Part shown: piece by piece, positions 44,801 to 59,800 of the stretch | Layout of the letters: every line of letters begins with the position of its first letter | Numbering within the stretch: position 1 is the first letter of the stretch | Source: Cardinalis cardinalis | Taxonomy: Eukaryota > Chordata > Aves > Passeriformes > Cardinalidae | Direction of reading: 5' to 3' | Length of the DNA stretch: 64,000 bases | NCBI GenBank assembly: GCA_014549065.1 | Contig: JACDOX010000051.1 | Span: 1,857,836 to 1,921,835, forward strand | Position numbers and translations under genes: made by a program | Notes under the pieces: model-generated | The model's database searches: none | What the model was told of the DNA's origin: nothing | Seen by the model: the letters and a program-made list of their open reading frames with translations, nothing else

Positions 44801-47800
44801 GGTGAGCTGACCACCACCAGCTCTGGTTTATAAACCTGTGGCTGTGTGGGGAGCTCTTGGTTTCTCTTTGCAGACAGAGATGTGGGCTTGTCCTTTCAGC
44901 ANAGCCTTTCCTGTTTGCTCCTCCATGCTTATCTGCATCCATAAGTGCTTCACTTTTGGAAGTGCTTTTCTCCCTCGTGGCTGGGAGAGGCTCTGTGTGG
45001 TCACAGNCATCTTCTGCCTGCCCTGGTGATCTGTCACCACGGTGCTGCTCCCTGTCCTTGTCCTGGTGTTGGGCACCTTCTCCNGGGCTCGGGTGTGTTA
45101 GACACTAGGTGTCAGCCTCTGTCTCTGTCAGGGCTCTCCTGCTGGAGCGGAAGGCAGCTTTCTGTCACTGCTAAGTTTAAACAGATTGCTAGTCAGATGA
45201 AGTATTTATTACTGCTGTATTTTAGGTTTGTGTCAGCCTTTTCCAACCCTCATTTTTCATAATGACTTCACTCCCGGATCATTGTATAACTTTATCTTCT
45301 CTATGACTGAAGCCTTGGCTCTGTTGTTCCTGTTTTCAAGTGTATTTGATCATTTACCCTGGTGTTAGAAAGATACTTAACTTGTTTTGTGATATTTATA
45401 TTCTGTCTTGTAATATTGAACACTTAGGAAAAACGTCATGTCTGCATTTTCTGGTTGCAGAAAAAGAGCAGAGCAGCCTGTGCTGAAATGTGACTTTTCA
45501 TGACAGTGCTTTGGCTCGGGTTTAGCAGATGGAGATTTAAACAAGCCTTAGAGGTGATCTGCAGAGGAAAGGAACTGACTTGTGCCCTTTTTCATTTCCT
45601 TAGGATAGATACAAAAGACCTGAGAGGTTCTTAAAGNAAACTGCACTTTTTTTTTCTGTAGCTTTTCCTCTGGAAATGAAGGTGTCATTATGCTGGAAGA
45701 TTGGGGTGACTAGAGGTCTTTGGATGTGTACTCNAAAGCCCTTGGGAAGCTACAGCAGCTGGGAAGGGCATGAACTTTTAATCAGTACTGAAAATTGTGT
45801 GGTATTTTTAAAAATATTATCTGTTTAATGCTAATAACTAATTAATTCTTGGGGAGAAAAGAGGTTTTAGTGGTGCTGAGTGGTAACTTGTAACCTACTC
45901 CTCTTGACCATGGGAGCTGTCTCAGAGCCATAGCCAAGAGATATAGCCTTTCTGATATTTTCAAGGTGAAAAAATAAAGGAGGGGGAGCAGACTTTACAA
46001 TTTCAACCCTAGCCCAAAATTTGCCAGTCTTTTGTTTACACGAGAGAAAATATTTTCTAAATGCCTTTTCATCTGCTTTATCACACCCAGCATGAGAGGC
46101 AGCTCCTTTCTCTCGCCTCTCTGTGCAGTCACACTCTGAGGCCAGAGCAGGTGATTTACTTGCAAAATCAATATGTTTGATGTTTGCTTGTGCCTTGTCT
46201 CCATTTTTTTTTTCCTCTATCAAATACAATTCCACTGGCAGTGACAAAGGAGGGGCCCAGAGCTGTCGTGTCTCCACCTTGCTGCATCTCTTGGAGACCC
46301 TTTGTTGCCTGTGCTGCCCTGGGGCTCTCCCAGTGCCACCAGGGCTGCTCTGCTGGTGGGGCTGGTGGGAGATCTTGGGCTGTGCTGAGTGTAGAAACCA
46401 TCCTTGAGGACTCAAAACTGTTCTTGAAAAAGGACATGGCCTCATGCCACGTGTGAAATGAAGGTGCAAACGATGTGCTTGTGGGAGGCTGCCTATACTC
46501 CTGCCCTGAAACCTTCACCTGGAATGGGCACAGACCTTCCAACCCTGGCAGCAGTCAACTGCTGCCACTGCCTCCCACAGCCAGGGGTTGTTTGCACAGA
46601 GCAAATCCTGGTTGTCAGGAGATCTCACAGCCTGTGAACCTGCACTAACAAACTTCAGTGCTAATAGAATCAATTTTTTCAGAGCCTTTCAGATAAGGTT
46701 AGGGAACTCTTGGTGTTTAAAAGATTCAGAGGGATAAGATCCAATTCTGGAGATTTAGAATCTGGTGACCTGAATTAGTGCCATATTTTATAACAGATGT
46801 ACAAGGAAAAACAGAAACATGGATGAGTGTTCATGACCAGGGCAGAGGCGTTGTTAAGAAATGCACAATTCGGGACAAAGACAAATAAAAATAAAGAGGA
46901 GGTGTCGTATGTTATGTTAATGATGAGTCGGGCTGTAAAGAAAGTGTAGATAAAATGGGATATTTGGGAGTTGGAGTCATGTTAGGGAAGTTTGACAGGA
47001 GAGGCCTTGATTTGGAACTTGCTGGGGAAGTATANCCAGGGGTGGAGCTGATCGAAGTTGAAACCTTTGGTAGAAATCAAGCTCACAGCATTTGATAGAC
47101 TCAAGGAAGGGGGAGGAAAACTCCTTGAGTTTCTTTGAGACCTAGCATGAGAAATTGTAGGCCTGACTGCAAGGACTGCTAATAAACCGTTGTAATTCCA
47201 CCTGATTAGAGGATGGCAAGTGTAGCGTGTACACTGCAGAAGAAGAAAGGGATCTGGGTAATGACTGGCATGTTAGCCTGACCTCAGCAGTGCATGAGGC
47301 TTTTGAACAAATTTTAAAGGAGAGAATAAGTGGAGTCCTAGAGCTAAATGAAAAACAGGATAAAATGCACACAGATTTTCCAGCTGTAGATTGTGCAGGT
47401 TAATCTGTTCCCNCCCTTAGATGGGACACCTGATTTCCCAGGCAAGAAAAATGCAACAGATTTTNTCTCTAGGAAATCTCAGAAAAGTGCTTCTCATGAT
47501 CAGGCATCAGCTGTACCAGTTGATCAGGTCATTTTCTGGCTCAGGAAAATAAATTTTAAAGTGGACTAGGTGAAGGCTGCTGGGGTACCTGGGGAAGTGT
47601 AGGGGACACTAAAAACTTTGAGTTGTTTCAAGCTTAGCACAGGTGGAGGTGGAGAAAAGCTGTGGTTGCTGCTTACAGATACATTGAGGTGGATGCTGAG
47701 AACAGGCAGAGAGCATGGAAGATGATGGGCAATGCTGGGAGGAGTGGATGGGCATGGACTGTCCATGAACATGTCTAGGCAGCAAGGTAACAAAAAGTAC

Positions 47801-50800
47801 TGCCAGGCTTTATTGCAGGGAGTACCTTGCCAAAAGCCGGGATGGAGAGAAAAAGCTGACTCGTTCCGGATGGATACTGAGCCATTTTCAGATAAAAATA
47901 TACAGCAGACTGACTGCAATGGCATGGACAGAACCCAATGACCCAACAGACCCCTGTTAGCTGTGCACATTGTTTTATATAACACCAGAATTTCCCTTTC
48001 CAGCCCTCCCAGGTACTGCCTGCAGAGGATGTGCCTGAAGATGGGGAACCCATGCAAATTGCACAGAGGTGAGTAGGGTGTTCAGAGTGTGGGGCTCACA
48101 GGTTCTCTCTCGTGATATGGACTCTTGCACTCTCCCTGGAGTATTTTGGGATGCAGTCCCCCCACAGCTTGATGGCAAGGCTGGCTGCAGTCCCTGCTGT
48201 TAAGTATCCCTGGAAATAGATGGCTTTGGAGCAGCAAGAGAGAGGAGGGGCACAGCTGAGGAGAAGGGATCAGTTGCTGTTGTTACTTTTTAAGATGTGC
48301 AAGGTGCATTATTGTACAAGGTGAAGGAGGTGCTCCTTGCCCTCTGAAGCTCCTGTGACGTGGTGCAGTAAAGCCATGGGGAGCTGAGGTGAGTTACAGC
48401 CATGCCATCATCACTTGTCTGTCGGGGAAGGCTCACAGGCAGCACGGGGAAGGGTTTACTGGATTTCTGTGTGTATTTTTGTGTTCTTGCCTTGCTGCTG
48501 AAGAGGAAAGCAGGGAGGAGGAAGCCAGACGGCACTGCCTATCAGCCAAAGATAGAGTGCAGTGCTCCAGAAAAGCCACTTCAGCAGATGACAGGTGTGG
48601 GGCAAGTCAACATGATTTTCTTCAGATTTAAGCCTACTCCTCTTTTCCTTTTTTTCCCCCCTCTCCTTCCTGTGGGATGCAATTCTGCATCAAAGGCTAT
48701 GGAGAAGAAGGACAAATGGGAGAGGATTCAGGGAGCAAGCTACAAGAAAGGCCAGATAATGTCATGTTTTTAATTTGTTGGGTTTTATAATTTAAACCTG
48801 CTTTGGAACAAAACTGCCAACTTTCCTCTGATCTAACAGCATTTGGCCTGAGCAGTTAATATCAATATGCAGACTATGAAAATCCCTCTTGCTTGCACCT
48901 TTCTAACAAGCTTAAAACCTGCCTTGGGGAGCAGGAGNAACCTGCAGCTGCTGCTGAGGCTGAGGCTGATGAGCCTGTGACAGCTGAGCTCTGAGCTTGC
49001 GTGGAAGGCAGCGAGGTGTGTGCTCTGCAGAGCTGGCCTCCTGCCTGCTCAGGGCCTGAGAGCCCAGGGTGGGGAGGATGTGAAAGGACAAGGACCTCTT
49101 TTCTTTGGTGGAGCTGGTGGGGTTAGTCTGGGACTCTCCCCAAGCTGCCCAGGAGCTCCTGGCTGCCTGCTTTGAGGTGGGATGCACCTGGATGTGTTGG
49201 CCCCTCCTCGAGCAGCTGGAGCATCAGCAAGGCAAGAAATGGCTGCAGTCTTTGCAGTTTTGTGCACATTAAGTGTTGCCATCTGGCTCCTGGTAATTTG
49301 CCAGCACAGGCCTCTCCTGGGTATGGCTCAGGCACCCCAACTGGCTGGCCTCAGCAGCACTTAATAGGAAAACATGGCTCTGAGCTGTCTGGAGGGAGTG
49401 GAGCAGTTCAGGAAGTGCCAGTCCTGTGAAGAAATTGCTTTGCTTTCTGTGGGCTGCTCTCCCTGCTTGTTCCACGCTTTGTACAGAGCATGGAAGATTG
49501 GGGTTTTAATAAATGATTATAGGCTTTGTTACCAGGAGATAGTTGGTGTAGCAAGAAATGTGGTTTGACTTCAAATTGATTAGCCCATTTTATAAATGTC
49601 ATAGCAAGTTGTTTTGTGTGAGTTCTTTTGAAGAGAGCCCTGATGTTAGACACAGAGTAAAACACGCTCAGCCTGGATTCATAACAAATGCTTAGAGATG
49701 CTTTATTTAGAGAGAAAAGCCACTTGTGATTTCCTATCAGAATTTTGTTATTTATCATAAATCAGCAGTGGCTGTTCTCTCTTCTCTAAGGCCTGTGGTT
49801 GTGCTTAATAAATCTTGTGTTTGTCAGTGCAGGGATTCATGTTTTTAAAGTGTGTTCTTGCATACTTGATCAGACTAATCAGAGAGCCACGCAAGGCGCA
49901 GAGTGTGTCAGCATGGGTGCCAGACTTACTCAGCAATGCCTGTCTGTGTCAGAAAGACACTGTGCAGTGAGGTGGGAGAAAAAAAAAAGGATTGTGCAGT
50001 GAGGTGGGAGAAAAAAAATAAAAAAGGAGAAATCCAAAGGTCAAAATGAGAGGAGCAGTGCTGGGTGCTGCTCCAAGGAGCCACCACACTAATGCCGTAA
50101 GGACTTTGCAGCAGGAAAATGCCTTGTGTCACATCCATGCTGCTTCTGGCAGCACAGGGATCAGGGAGAAAATGAGCAGTGTGAGGAGGGAGAGGATAAT
50201 GTGGGATAAAGCAGGTCTGTCTTTCCTCTGTGAGGATTTCCTTCCCCAGCCAGAAAGGCACAGTGCTGGTACCTGCATAACTCTCACATCTTCTCCCACA
50301 GAGAGTCCCGCAATTGTGAGCAGGTATTTTTGCTCCCTTGAGAAGAGATAATGACCCTTTCTGCCTTTCTAGAGAAAAAAAAATGTTCCCTCTGGGGCTT
50401 TTGCTTAGGATGGCATTTTAGACCCATATTTTGCTGTTATCCTGGTCATTTCTGGCTGTCAGATATTGACCACTTGGAAATTACGGCATCATCTGCTGTT
50501 CTGAACTGTGTGAGAATGGCAGGTGTGGCCCTCACTCCTACTGGGTTGGAGATTCATGTTATATTTATGTTTTGAACAGTATCTCTACAATGACCCCACT
50601 TGGCAGTAAAAGGAACCCAGATACTGCCACAGAAAACTCTGCTGAAGAAGAGATCTCTGTTTGCCCAGGTAAGAGACACTTGAGACTGTTACGAATTTTG
50701 TACTGAAAGTTACACGCTTAGGAAATTCAGAGAAAAGAGAATTTTCAAGTTATTTCAACAAAATGAGATTTCTTTCCCCTCTCCATTTTTCAAGGCTAAA

Positions 50801-53800
50801 ATTATTCAGGTAATTTAGTTTGAGCTCCTAGTCTTGGACCCATTTCCTCTAAGGCAGTTCTGTGACAGGGATTGCTGGAGACTTGCTGAAGAGACACCTG
50901 GATGTGCATTGGGCATGGAGGCATCACTCAAAACACTCAAAAAAGGTGTCTCTGCAATGCAATCAAATTTTCAGATTTTTCAGTGTGAAGATAATGTGCA
51001 AAGCGTGAGAGCTGAAATAATTTTTGTCTTACATTAATTAAACATGTTTGGGACNAAGGAGTTTTTCTTCCTTGGTCTCTCCTACCATGTTTGAGATTTT
51101 CTGGTCCAGGGTTTTAAAGGAGAAAAATAATGAAGAGGCTACTCCTGTTCACGAGCAGCTGTAGCAGGATAGGTCATGGTGGTGCTTGGAGGCATATTTT
51201 GTTGCTAACAAAGATGTGGAGGTCTAAAGAAGGTGTGACTGTGAGACAGAGCATGGAATGGGAGCTCTGCTTGTCTNGATGTGAAAGCAGCTCTATTCTT
51301 GCTTTGTCTCCATCCCAGCAAGTGTCCCACACACTTTCCCTGTGTCTAATCTCACTCTCCATGAAGCTGCACAGCTGCAGTGCCTTTATCCTCACACTAC
51401 CATGCTGTGACTTTAACCCCTCATCTGGCTGTGTTGTTGCACTTTGTCTGATAACATTTGTGGCAAGTCTAAAGAATGTCTGTCTTGAAACTGTGAAAAC
51501 TCTTAAAAAGCACTAAGGACTAAGCTACATCAACAAGTGAGGAGATAGTTGGGGGCTGCAAATTTTTGCTCATGGAGGTGTTTTTCTGCAGAGACTCAGC
51601 CAAGCCCACTGGAAGCTATCGAGGAGAGAGAAGAGCTCTGTTCAGACAGCAGATGTGCACCTATGCAGGTAAAAGAGCTTGAAATTGAAGGGTTCTGTTT
51701 CCAGTCCTACCTTTTAGACCTTGGTTCCGCTGAGCTCTGCTGGCATTTCCCTTTGGGTAGCTGGAAGCTTGGACTTCTGCTGTTTGGATCCTCACAAACA
51801 GTTCCCTCTTTGCTTTTCTCTACTGCTTCGTATCTCCAGTCCCTTTTGGCTGGGGACTGCATGCAGCTGCTTCTGAAGCCTTTCAGTCCTATAGCTGGAG
51901 AGCTGTTATCAATTCCAGCCCNTTCTTTTATATCCCAGTGCTGCTGAGCTGGAGGATGCCATCAGCGTGGGTGGCAGTGCTCTTGCTTGCCCATGCTCAG
52001 GGGCACAAGCTGTGGTGCTCAGCAATGCAGAGGGACCCCAGGGGCTCTGAGGGGAGTCCAAGTAAACCTCAGTCACTTGTGCTGTCACCTGTTTTTCCCT
52101 GTTACAGTGCTCTGAACTCCAGTTTGCTCTCCACAGAGGCTAAGAGGAGAGCTTCACCCAGAGATCAGACTGGTATAAAGATGTGCTTGAAGTGTTGAGG
52201 GCTGATGGTGGTTTTCAGGCCAAGCAGAGTGTCCTGAGTCTGGGAATCTTGAGTTTTGTGCAGTAATAGTTAATAGCAAGTCAGTGGCAGGGCCATCCTC
52301 CTACCTCTTGCTGCAGATGTTGCTGTGTGCAGCCCCTTTCCCCATGTTGTCACACCTGCACAGCAATTGCTTTGCAGCTGTCACTGTACCAACATCTGAC
52401 TTCAGTTCCTGCTTCTGATAAAACTCCCTTTGTCTGTTAATTTAGAGAGCGATATCAAAGGGGTTGCCAAGTACTCCTCTGGTGCAGGGTACATGAATAC
52501 AGAATCATACAGCTCTTGACAAGAGGATTCATTTGTGGAAAGCTCATTCTGGGAGTTTGCAGCTTGTACAGCACGTCTGCAGTTCCAATGTCTCATTCTC
52601 ACAGGCCTCTTAATAAACCATCTTCTGCTCTCGTGTGCCTTTCATTCTGCAGGTATCTCCAAGCACTGCTCAGTCAATTAGGGACTGCAGCAAGGAGAGA
52701 GGCAGTCCTGAGCTGGCCACCAAAGCACATTTGTGACCCATTTGGCTGTGGCCAGGACACTGCCCTGTCCCCTTGTGTGTTGCAGAGGGTGCCCTGTATC
52801 TCACACCTCTGCCTGGGTGGGGTGGGGAGCAGGTTCCTAGGGATTGTTTGATATCATTATGGTTGGCAGCAGGTCCCAGACCTCCAGGAAAACAGCAGAA
52901 ACAGCTACCATGGCATCAGTGGTTTGCAGGAGCCAAGCAGAGAGCACTGGGACTGACTTCTTCCTAGCAGATGCTGAGCCAGGACACAGGAGTCTTGTTG
53001 AGCTCAGCCTCTAGCATTGCTCTTGGCTGGCTCTTGGCTGCAAGTACTATGTCTTGTAGGCAATTTCCTCTGCTAAAAAGCAGAGGCAACTGTCTCTGGC
53101 TCTGACAGGGGTGATTGGTTCTGCAGTTGAGGTTTTCCAGACTGTTACAGCAAGGTTTTGTACAAGCAGTCTTTTNTTACAGAATGTTGCATTTCCATTT
53201 AAAATTAGTAATTTACCGCTGAATGTAGGCGGGCAGGGTGTGCAGAATTGGTGATCTCCTAAGATTGCTTTAAAAAAGGCAGCTAGAAGGAGCAGTGCCT
53301 GCTGCTTTTTCCATCATATTTTTTATGTGTGTTGTCTGTGTAGCACAGGTTTGATCTGATCATTCATATTTGACACATCTTGTGTTTTATGGCTCTTGAG
53401 TGTGATGCCCCACAGTGAGGACTTCACAAGATGTAATGACACTGAGATGTGAGAGAGGGGTACGNGTGTTAATGCTGTAAGTGATGTACTTCAGCAGCCT
53501 GTGTTTGGCTGGAGGAACTCTTGTGGCAACTCCTCTGCAGAAATTCAGGGCAGAGAGCCTCCCTGGGAATGAGGGATGTTCCTGGGGCTCGCTGTTGTAG
53601 CCTTTCAGCTGGTGTCGGGGAGAAATGCATTTTGAGAGTCAGAATCTCAGTTTGAGTCCCAGTCCTGCAATTTTTATCATAGCTCCTCTGAGTCAACAAA
53701 GCACCCTCNTTCCCTTTAGGACATAAAAATCAGGATCAGATCCTCATTTGGGAAAGGAAGTAATAAACCGAGTAATACAGCAAAGCGCTCCAGTGGCACG

Positions 53801-56800
53801 GAGCATCTTGGCTGACCCCAATTACTGCTTCCCTGAAATGATNCTGTTGGAGGGAAGCAGACAGCAGTTTTGCTGCACACTGTCCACATGTCACTGCTTA
53901 GCTCTAAGAACAGAAACCTCTCCCATATTATTTTTCTATAGGTTTCTCTAGATGGTTAATATTTAAATAGCTTTCCTTAATCATTGCGGGGAGGGGAAGG
54001 CTTTTTTCTTAAATGTGGTANAATCTTACAGCAAGCCTGACTAGGCAGAGATGCAGTTCTGAGTGAGATGGCTGCAGTCTGCTGCATTTGGGAATGTCAG
54101 TGGCATAGGGAGCAGGCTGGATCTCTNTGGGTTGGTAGTGGAGCACCTTTGCAGCTGTGTGACCAATGCAAAAAGAGAGTGTCCATAAGTGGTAGTGGCA
54201 CCCTGAGAANGTACATGAGCTGTGACATTCTGCCCTGGCGAAAAGCCTCTGCTGGTAATTTTGTGTGACACAGATTTTTAATGGTATTCCCTCTCTCCTT
54301 GATCGGTGTCCCCTCTCATGACTGCTCCAGTCACCTCCTCTATAAAGGAGGAGCTTCAAGTGATCTCTCCAGGGTTCCTAACACCACAGCAGCCTCCTTT
54401 CATCCTGGGGGAAGCTGTGTTCCCAGACAATGCTGCCTGTGTAGCATGGATCATGTCCAGAAACTGATGAGCACAAGTCAGGTGTTGAACTCTCGCTTTG
54501 CCCCATGAATTTTCCATCAGTTTCGCTTCTGAGATTTCCTGATTAATGGAAGCTTTGCCGTTTTTCCACTTTAGTGCAGGTGATGTTTGCCTTAAATGGT
54601 GTGCATGGCTGTGCAGGGAGTTTCACCATGATTCAGAAGGACATGTTGCCTTTGCAAGAAAAATTAGTTATTAGCGCAGTGTAGTTAATTTAGCCAGTGG
54701 TGTTATTTCTGAGCACTATGTGATGAAGGAAGAGTAAAACTTATCAAGAAAATCTGAGTCTGTGTGAAGGTGAGTAGCTACCAGACAGCATGGAGCTCTG
54801 CACCTAAGCAAAGTAAAAGAAACAGCGCTGTCTGGCTAATTTTTCTTCTTCTTCCTTAGGTTGGTGGGGATGAAGATGCTGGCAGGGCTGTGTCTGAGTG
54901 CAGTCCTGCAGCTGCTGCCTCTGTGTCGTGCCCTCTGTGTGACCACAGCTTCCCAGCTGAGGAGATCGAGGTGCACGCCATGTACTGCGACGGCGCGGCG
55001 GGACCTGAGCCTGCTCAGGACACTCCAGGTCTGCCAAGTGCTGCTTCCACGGGTTTTCTCCTCGTGCTCACCCCCCTTCCCTGTTGTTACTTGGCAGGCA
55101 GGTGCTGCAGTCTTGTCTCTCTCAGGNTATTTGGAGTATAGGGAGGTTTGTTCACTCTGCCTTGTTCCATCTCCATGCTGCCCCAGAGAGTGTTTGGTAT
55201 TTCCAGCATCTCCTGCACATTTCTGATTGACTTCACACAATAATTCACCACATTATCAGCTCCTGAATATTACCCCAGGATCTAGTCCTGGATGCTTCAA
55301 GCAGTACTTGTAAGATTTNTCTATTGTGTGCTTTGTTGAGGACCTGCAGAGAATGTGGCAGTGGTAGAAAATGGAAGGCTCGAGCCACGTGGGCAGTCGT
55401 CCTTCAGGGCTGTTGAGAGGGGAAAATGTTCTGTACTACTGCAAGAATGGCCTGTGCTCTGCATGAAGTCTGACATTTGTATGTACAAAAATGGCCTGTT
55501 TGGGTGGCAGAGACTGCAGAAAAGTTTCTCTCTTGTTTCACTAAAATTGCAAAATGAGAACTATCAGTTTAGGGGTGTGGATTTTTCTCCTTCGTGTGAA
55601 GAGTGAGGCACAGAAGCACAGTCAGAATGCCCATATTAATCCTCTTTTTATTCTTTTTCATATCAGTTTTCCATAGCCAACCTTTGTAGAGCTTAAGTGA
55701 ACAAATACACTGGTTGGTTATCAACATATTCAGTAAGTTATGTTTTAGCTGCTGCTTGAAATGTAAAATCTGTGTTAGCACAATGTCAGGTAATATCAAA
55801 GTAGTAGCTTGTAATAAGATTAACTTTTCAGGCTGTGAATATATAATTTTCAGTTACATACTGGCTTGTTAAATGCAGCCTAAATCTATGATGTTTGAGC
55901 AATTTGAGCAAATCATAGCTAGTACAAGAACTGTGACTTCTGCATTCCTCTAGCAGGAGGAAGTTTCACCATGTAATCTTAATGCAGAGTTGATGTAGTT
56001 TTAAAATAAAGTTCCTGCTGTACTAAATCTTTGGGGATGTGACATGGGTCCTGTCAAGATAACAGGAGCCAGAGTAAAGGCTGATACTGGCTGGTGCTTA
56101 TTTTGGTGGGAGATTCTCTCTGCAGGCACAGCCCAGCTACTGATGCAAAGCATTTGGCTCAGGCAAATCACAAATTATCATAGTTCCTCTCCCATCCTCG
56201 AGACTGANAAAGGTCTTGTTTGTGTTACAAAACGTAGCAGAATTTCTAGTGTGCCTTTTAGCAGGAATGTCTTTGGCCTTTTGGTATTCTGGTCCCTGNT
56301 GTGGCTGGACTGTGAGTGTATCCATTGATCCTGGGGAATCCCGACTGTGATCAGGAAAAGGCTTTGAAGTCTTTGGCAGTGCAAGGGAATTTGTTCTTTT
56401 CTTTGGCGTTGGCTTTCAGCAGGACAGAGTTCAAGGCTGGCCTCTCCATTCTGCTTCCAGGCTGGTCTCCTTGGGGATGTTTGTAAGGGTAGTTATTTTG
56501 GAATTGCTACTCTGCTGTTCTGGCTTGTTCTGAACAATCCTCCTGTAAGGAAACCAGCCTGGAATAAAAGGAATTTTGCTCTGTAATAATGGCTGTAAGC
56601 AGAGCAATGGGTCTGGGACAAAATCACAGTAATTTGAGTTTTCTATTGCCAGTTATTCTAGTATTTTCCCTGTAGAGACCAGGCTCTATTAGCCATAACA
56701 GTCTAAGACACCTGCATTGTTTGCACCAGACTCTTTGCAGTACCATGGGCTTCCCAGGCTTGGGCAGAATCCTGCCTGCCTGTGGGGCTCTGGCTTGTGG

Positions 56801-59800
56801 GGCACCTCAGGCCAGTTTCCAACAGCTGTTGGAAGGCAAATGCACCCAGAGGGCTCTCAGCTGCTGGGCTNCTCTGTGGGATTTGGGTTGAATAGGCAGA
56901 GATGATGTTCAGCTCTGAGCAGAGGCCAGACAGTAGCCTGGCACANCTGTGCAGGTACAAAAGGACTCTGTTTCCAGGGCTGTTACCTTGGCATCCACCA
57001 CTAGCACAACATCCACAGGTAAAGCTAATGCATGGGGAGAAAAAAGATGTGAGAGAATTGTCTTCTGAATCAAATGCCAGCTCCTGTGTGGGTCCAGAGG
57101 CTGTTCTCTACTGCTGCAGCACTGTGTGCTCTTGGCTGGCTGCTGGCTTCCTCAGGAGCACAGCAACAGCCTTGTGTGAGAGGAAGTCAAAGTTCTGCCC
57201 TCTAAGCCATGCCATGATCTGTTAAGAAAAAATGGCTTCAGTTTTCCTTTGGTGCACTGGATCAGGGGTTCTTTGTCTTCAGATTTATTAATTAGACTTA
57301 CTCCTGATGTCTCTGGAATTGCAGTCCTGCAAACTGTAGCTGTCAGTGGTTTTCATTTTAATACTACAAAAGGATGGGGTCTTGCTGGTTTTNCTTCTCT
57401 TCTTTCTTCTTATAATCATGCACCAAAGTCTCTCAGTCTTAGGTCTCAGGAGGCCNGCTCAGTCTGGCTGATATCTAAGGGCAAAGTTTCAAATGAGCAG
57501 CTGGGCAAGATGAGCTACAGTTGCTTCCCCTACGTACATGGTCAACCTGGCTGGATGCCCAGACCGCCACGTACCTGGGCAGCATGAAAATCTTACCATG
57601 AATTTCCACTTTCCTGTGATCTGAGTAAATAAAAAAGAAGAGCCTGATGTTGTGTTAGCCACTGTACCAGGCTGTGGAGGGCTGAGGCCCTGGGTTTCCA
57701 GCTCAATGGCTGGTGTTAATTCCAAGTGAATGAGTGGAGCTGTGGAATTTCTGTGCCAGCTCCCTCTTTCTTCATGCACTCAACTGAAGGGGCTCACTTG
57801 TGNGAGAGGGCTCTGCTGGAGTCACCACATCCATCTCCCACTGCTGCTGCCAGTGCAGGGATCTGCTGGTCTCAGTCTGGAAGGGAGTCTTGGCTGCAGC
57901 TGAGTACAGATAATACTCCTGGGCTTTGTGACATACTCGATGCCTCTCACCCTCCATCTACATCCATCCAGCATTCTGAGTTCCCAGGCGAGCCCAGGAA
58001 AATGAGGATTTGGTATATCCCTTCCTCCCNAAGGCTCAAATGCAGTCTTGATGCAGCTGTCAGTCTTCAGCAGCAGCACTGGTGCTGTTAAAAAGCTCTT
58101 CACATCAGTAGAAGTGGCACTGATACAGCAGAAAGAGTAATGAAATGGGTGCAGAGGAAAACTGTCTGGCTTCTGAGAAGGGACAAGATGCCATGAGCCC
58201 GACACTGATAGATCCTGCAGGGACGTGGCACAGCTGGTAGTGAGCACAGGGAGCTGGTGGATCGGCCTGCAGGTGGGCTGAGCGGGAGGATGAGGAGCTC
58301 AGTGGCTCTGACCTTGCAGCTCCACATGCCAGCCAGAGCTGGCAGCCCCAGGAGGTGCCCAGGCTGAGTGTGCTGATAGCAAGGCTGTACTGGGCAGGGN
58401 TTGCTGCTCTTCCCCAGGGTGCACGCTGCAGCCAAACAGGCCAAGAATGACTTGTCAACCAGAATTATTGCTGAGCAAGGGAAAAGGTTGTTCTTGGGCA
58501 CAGAGTATGTCTGACCCAGCAAAGAGCATTGCATTTGGGAGGGTTACAAGGCTCCTGTCACACAAGCAGGTCAGCACTGCTCTGTGGTGGGGATTTTACC
58601 TNTGGCAAGTCTTTTCCTGTGTTCTGAACCCCCTTCTTGGGGGCAGGGTTTGTGCCTCACCAGCTGGCCCTGTACTCTCTCCTCTGCTGCTTCTTCCAGC
58701 AATGCAGCTGAGGGTCTCCTCCTGGGCAGCTGCAGAGCTAGTCCCAGACATCTCTAATGGGCCCGTTATGCCAGATGTGTTCACTGCTTTTGGAAGAAAA
58801 TAGAAGTGATTAACACCTGAGCTGGTGCACAAGGCTCGTTAAGGAATATTAACGAGCACACGCTGATTTGGAGAGCAGTTCTCACCACGCTGTCAAACAC
58901 ACNTGTTGGTTGGCTTCTTGGGAGGCTGGATGGCCTGGGGGGTGGCCATTGTTACCAGTCATCCTAGTCAGGCTGCCACTTCAAATCTGGGCCAGGCTAT
59001 ATTGAAGAGAGGCTTTGCTTTAGTTCCTGTGAGCGATGAGCTGTTGGTGTCAGTCATCGCCTAGGAGACAATACCCACATCCCAGGAAGCCTTGAGCTTG
59101 TTTCTTCAGCATGGTTGTCTCCCATCAGCCCCACCAGCTCTGAACGCTTCACAGTACATTGCTGGTTGTAGCTGCAGATCAGTGATTGCTGCTGAAGGAA
59201 AGGCTGTGTTGCATTGTGGATAGACATTNGGGTTGCCTAACATTCTAGAAATGGGGTTTTGCTAAAACTCGGGAGAATTCTCTTTGTTCCGCACAGAATT
59301 TTGTGCTTCGCTTTCTTTATCACAGATGATGTGCTAACAATAACAGGTTTGTTGTGCCTATACCTTGGAGTCAGACTTTTGTCCTCTTGAGTATGGGAAG
59401 CAGCATCACCAAGCCGTAAAACAGCTCCCTGCATTGTCCCCTTAGCCAGCATGCCTGAGAGCGCTCNCTGTGACATCTGTTTTGGAGCTGGAGTCTTGAA
59501 CGTCCCTGGTGAAGCAAGCTAAGCTATCTGAAATGTTCCCTGAGGATCTTTGCTGGTGGTATGTCAACAGGAATACGCTGAGAGGAATTCAACTGAAAGG
59601 GACAACACTCCAACGTGCTCCCTGCAGATGCCTGCAGAGCCAGTTGGGAAAGGCTGCTGGGGCTTGCTGGGGGAACAGAAATGGTTGGGCCCGTCACCAG
59701 CTGCTCAGCTGGGATCTCACTGGTTACCCATGTGTTGGAGCTTCTGGAGAGCAGCACTGCTTCTGCTAGAGATCTTCATCCAGGGGACTGCCAGGGCTGT

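Noticed and set aside
48512..48596. Exon-like stretch in UIMC1 intron 6 with acceptor-like and donor-like ends (donor CAG/gtgtgg)
   Set aside because: Its reading is protein-like, but it would end in a phase that gives an early stop in the next exon (50580). No counterpart is known in human RAP80.
48402..48773. 123-codon plus-strand frame in UIMC1 intron 6
   Set aside because: No start context, no family likeness, and it runs across the rejected exon-like stretch.
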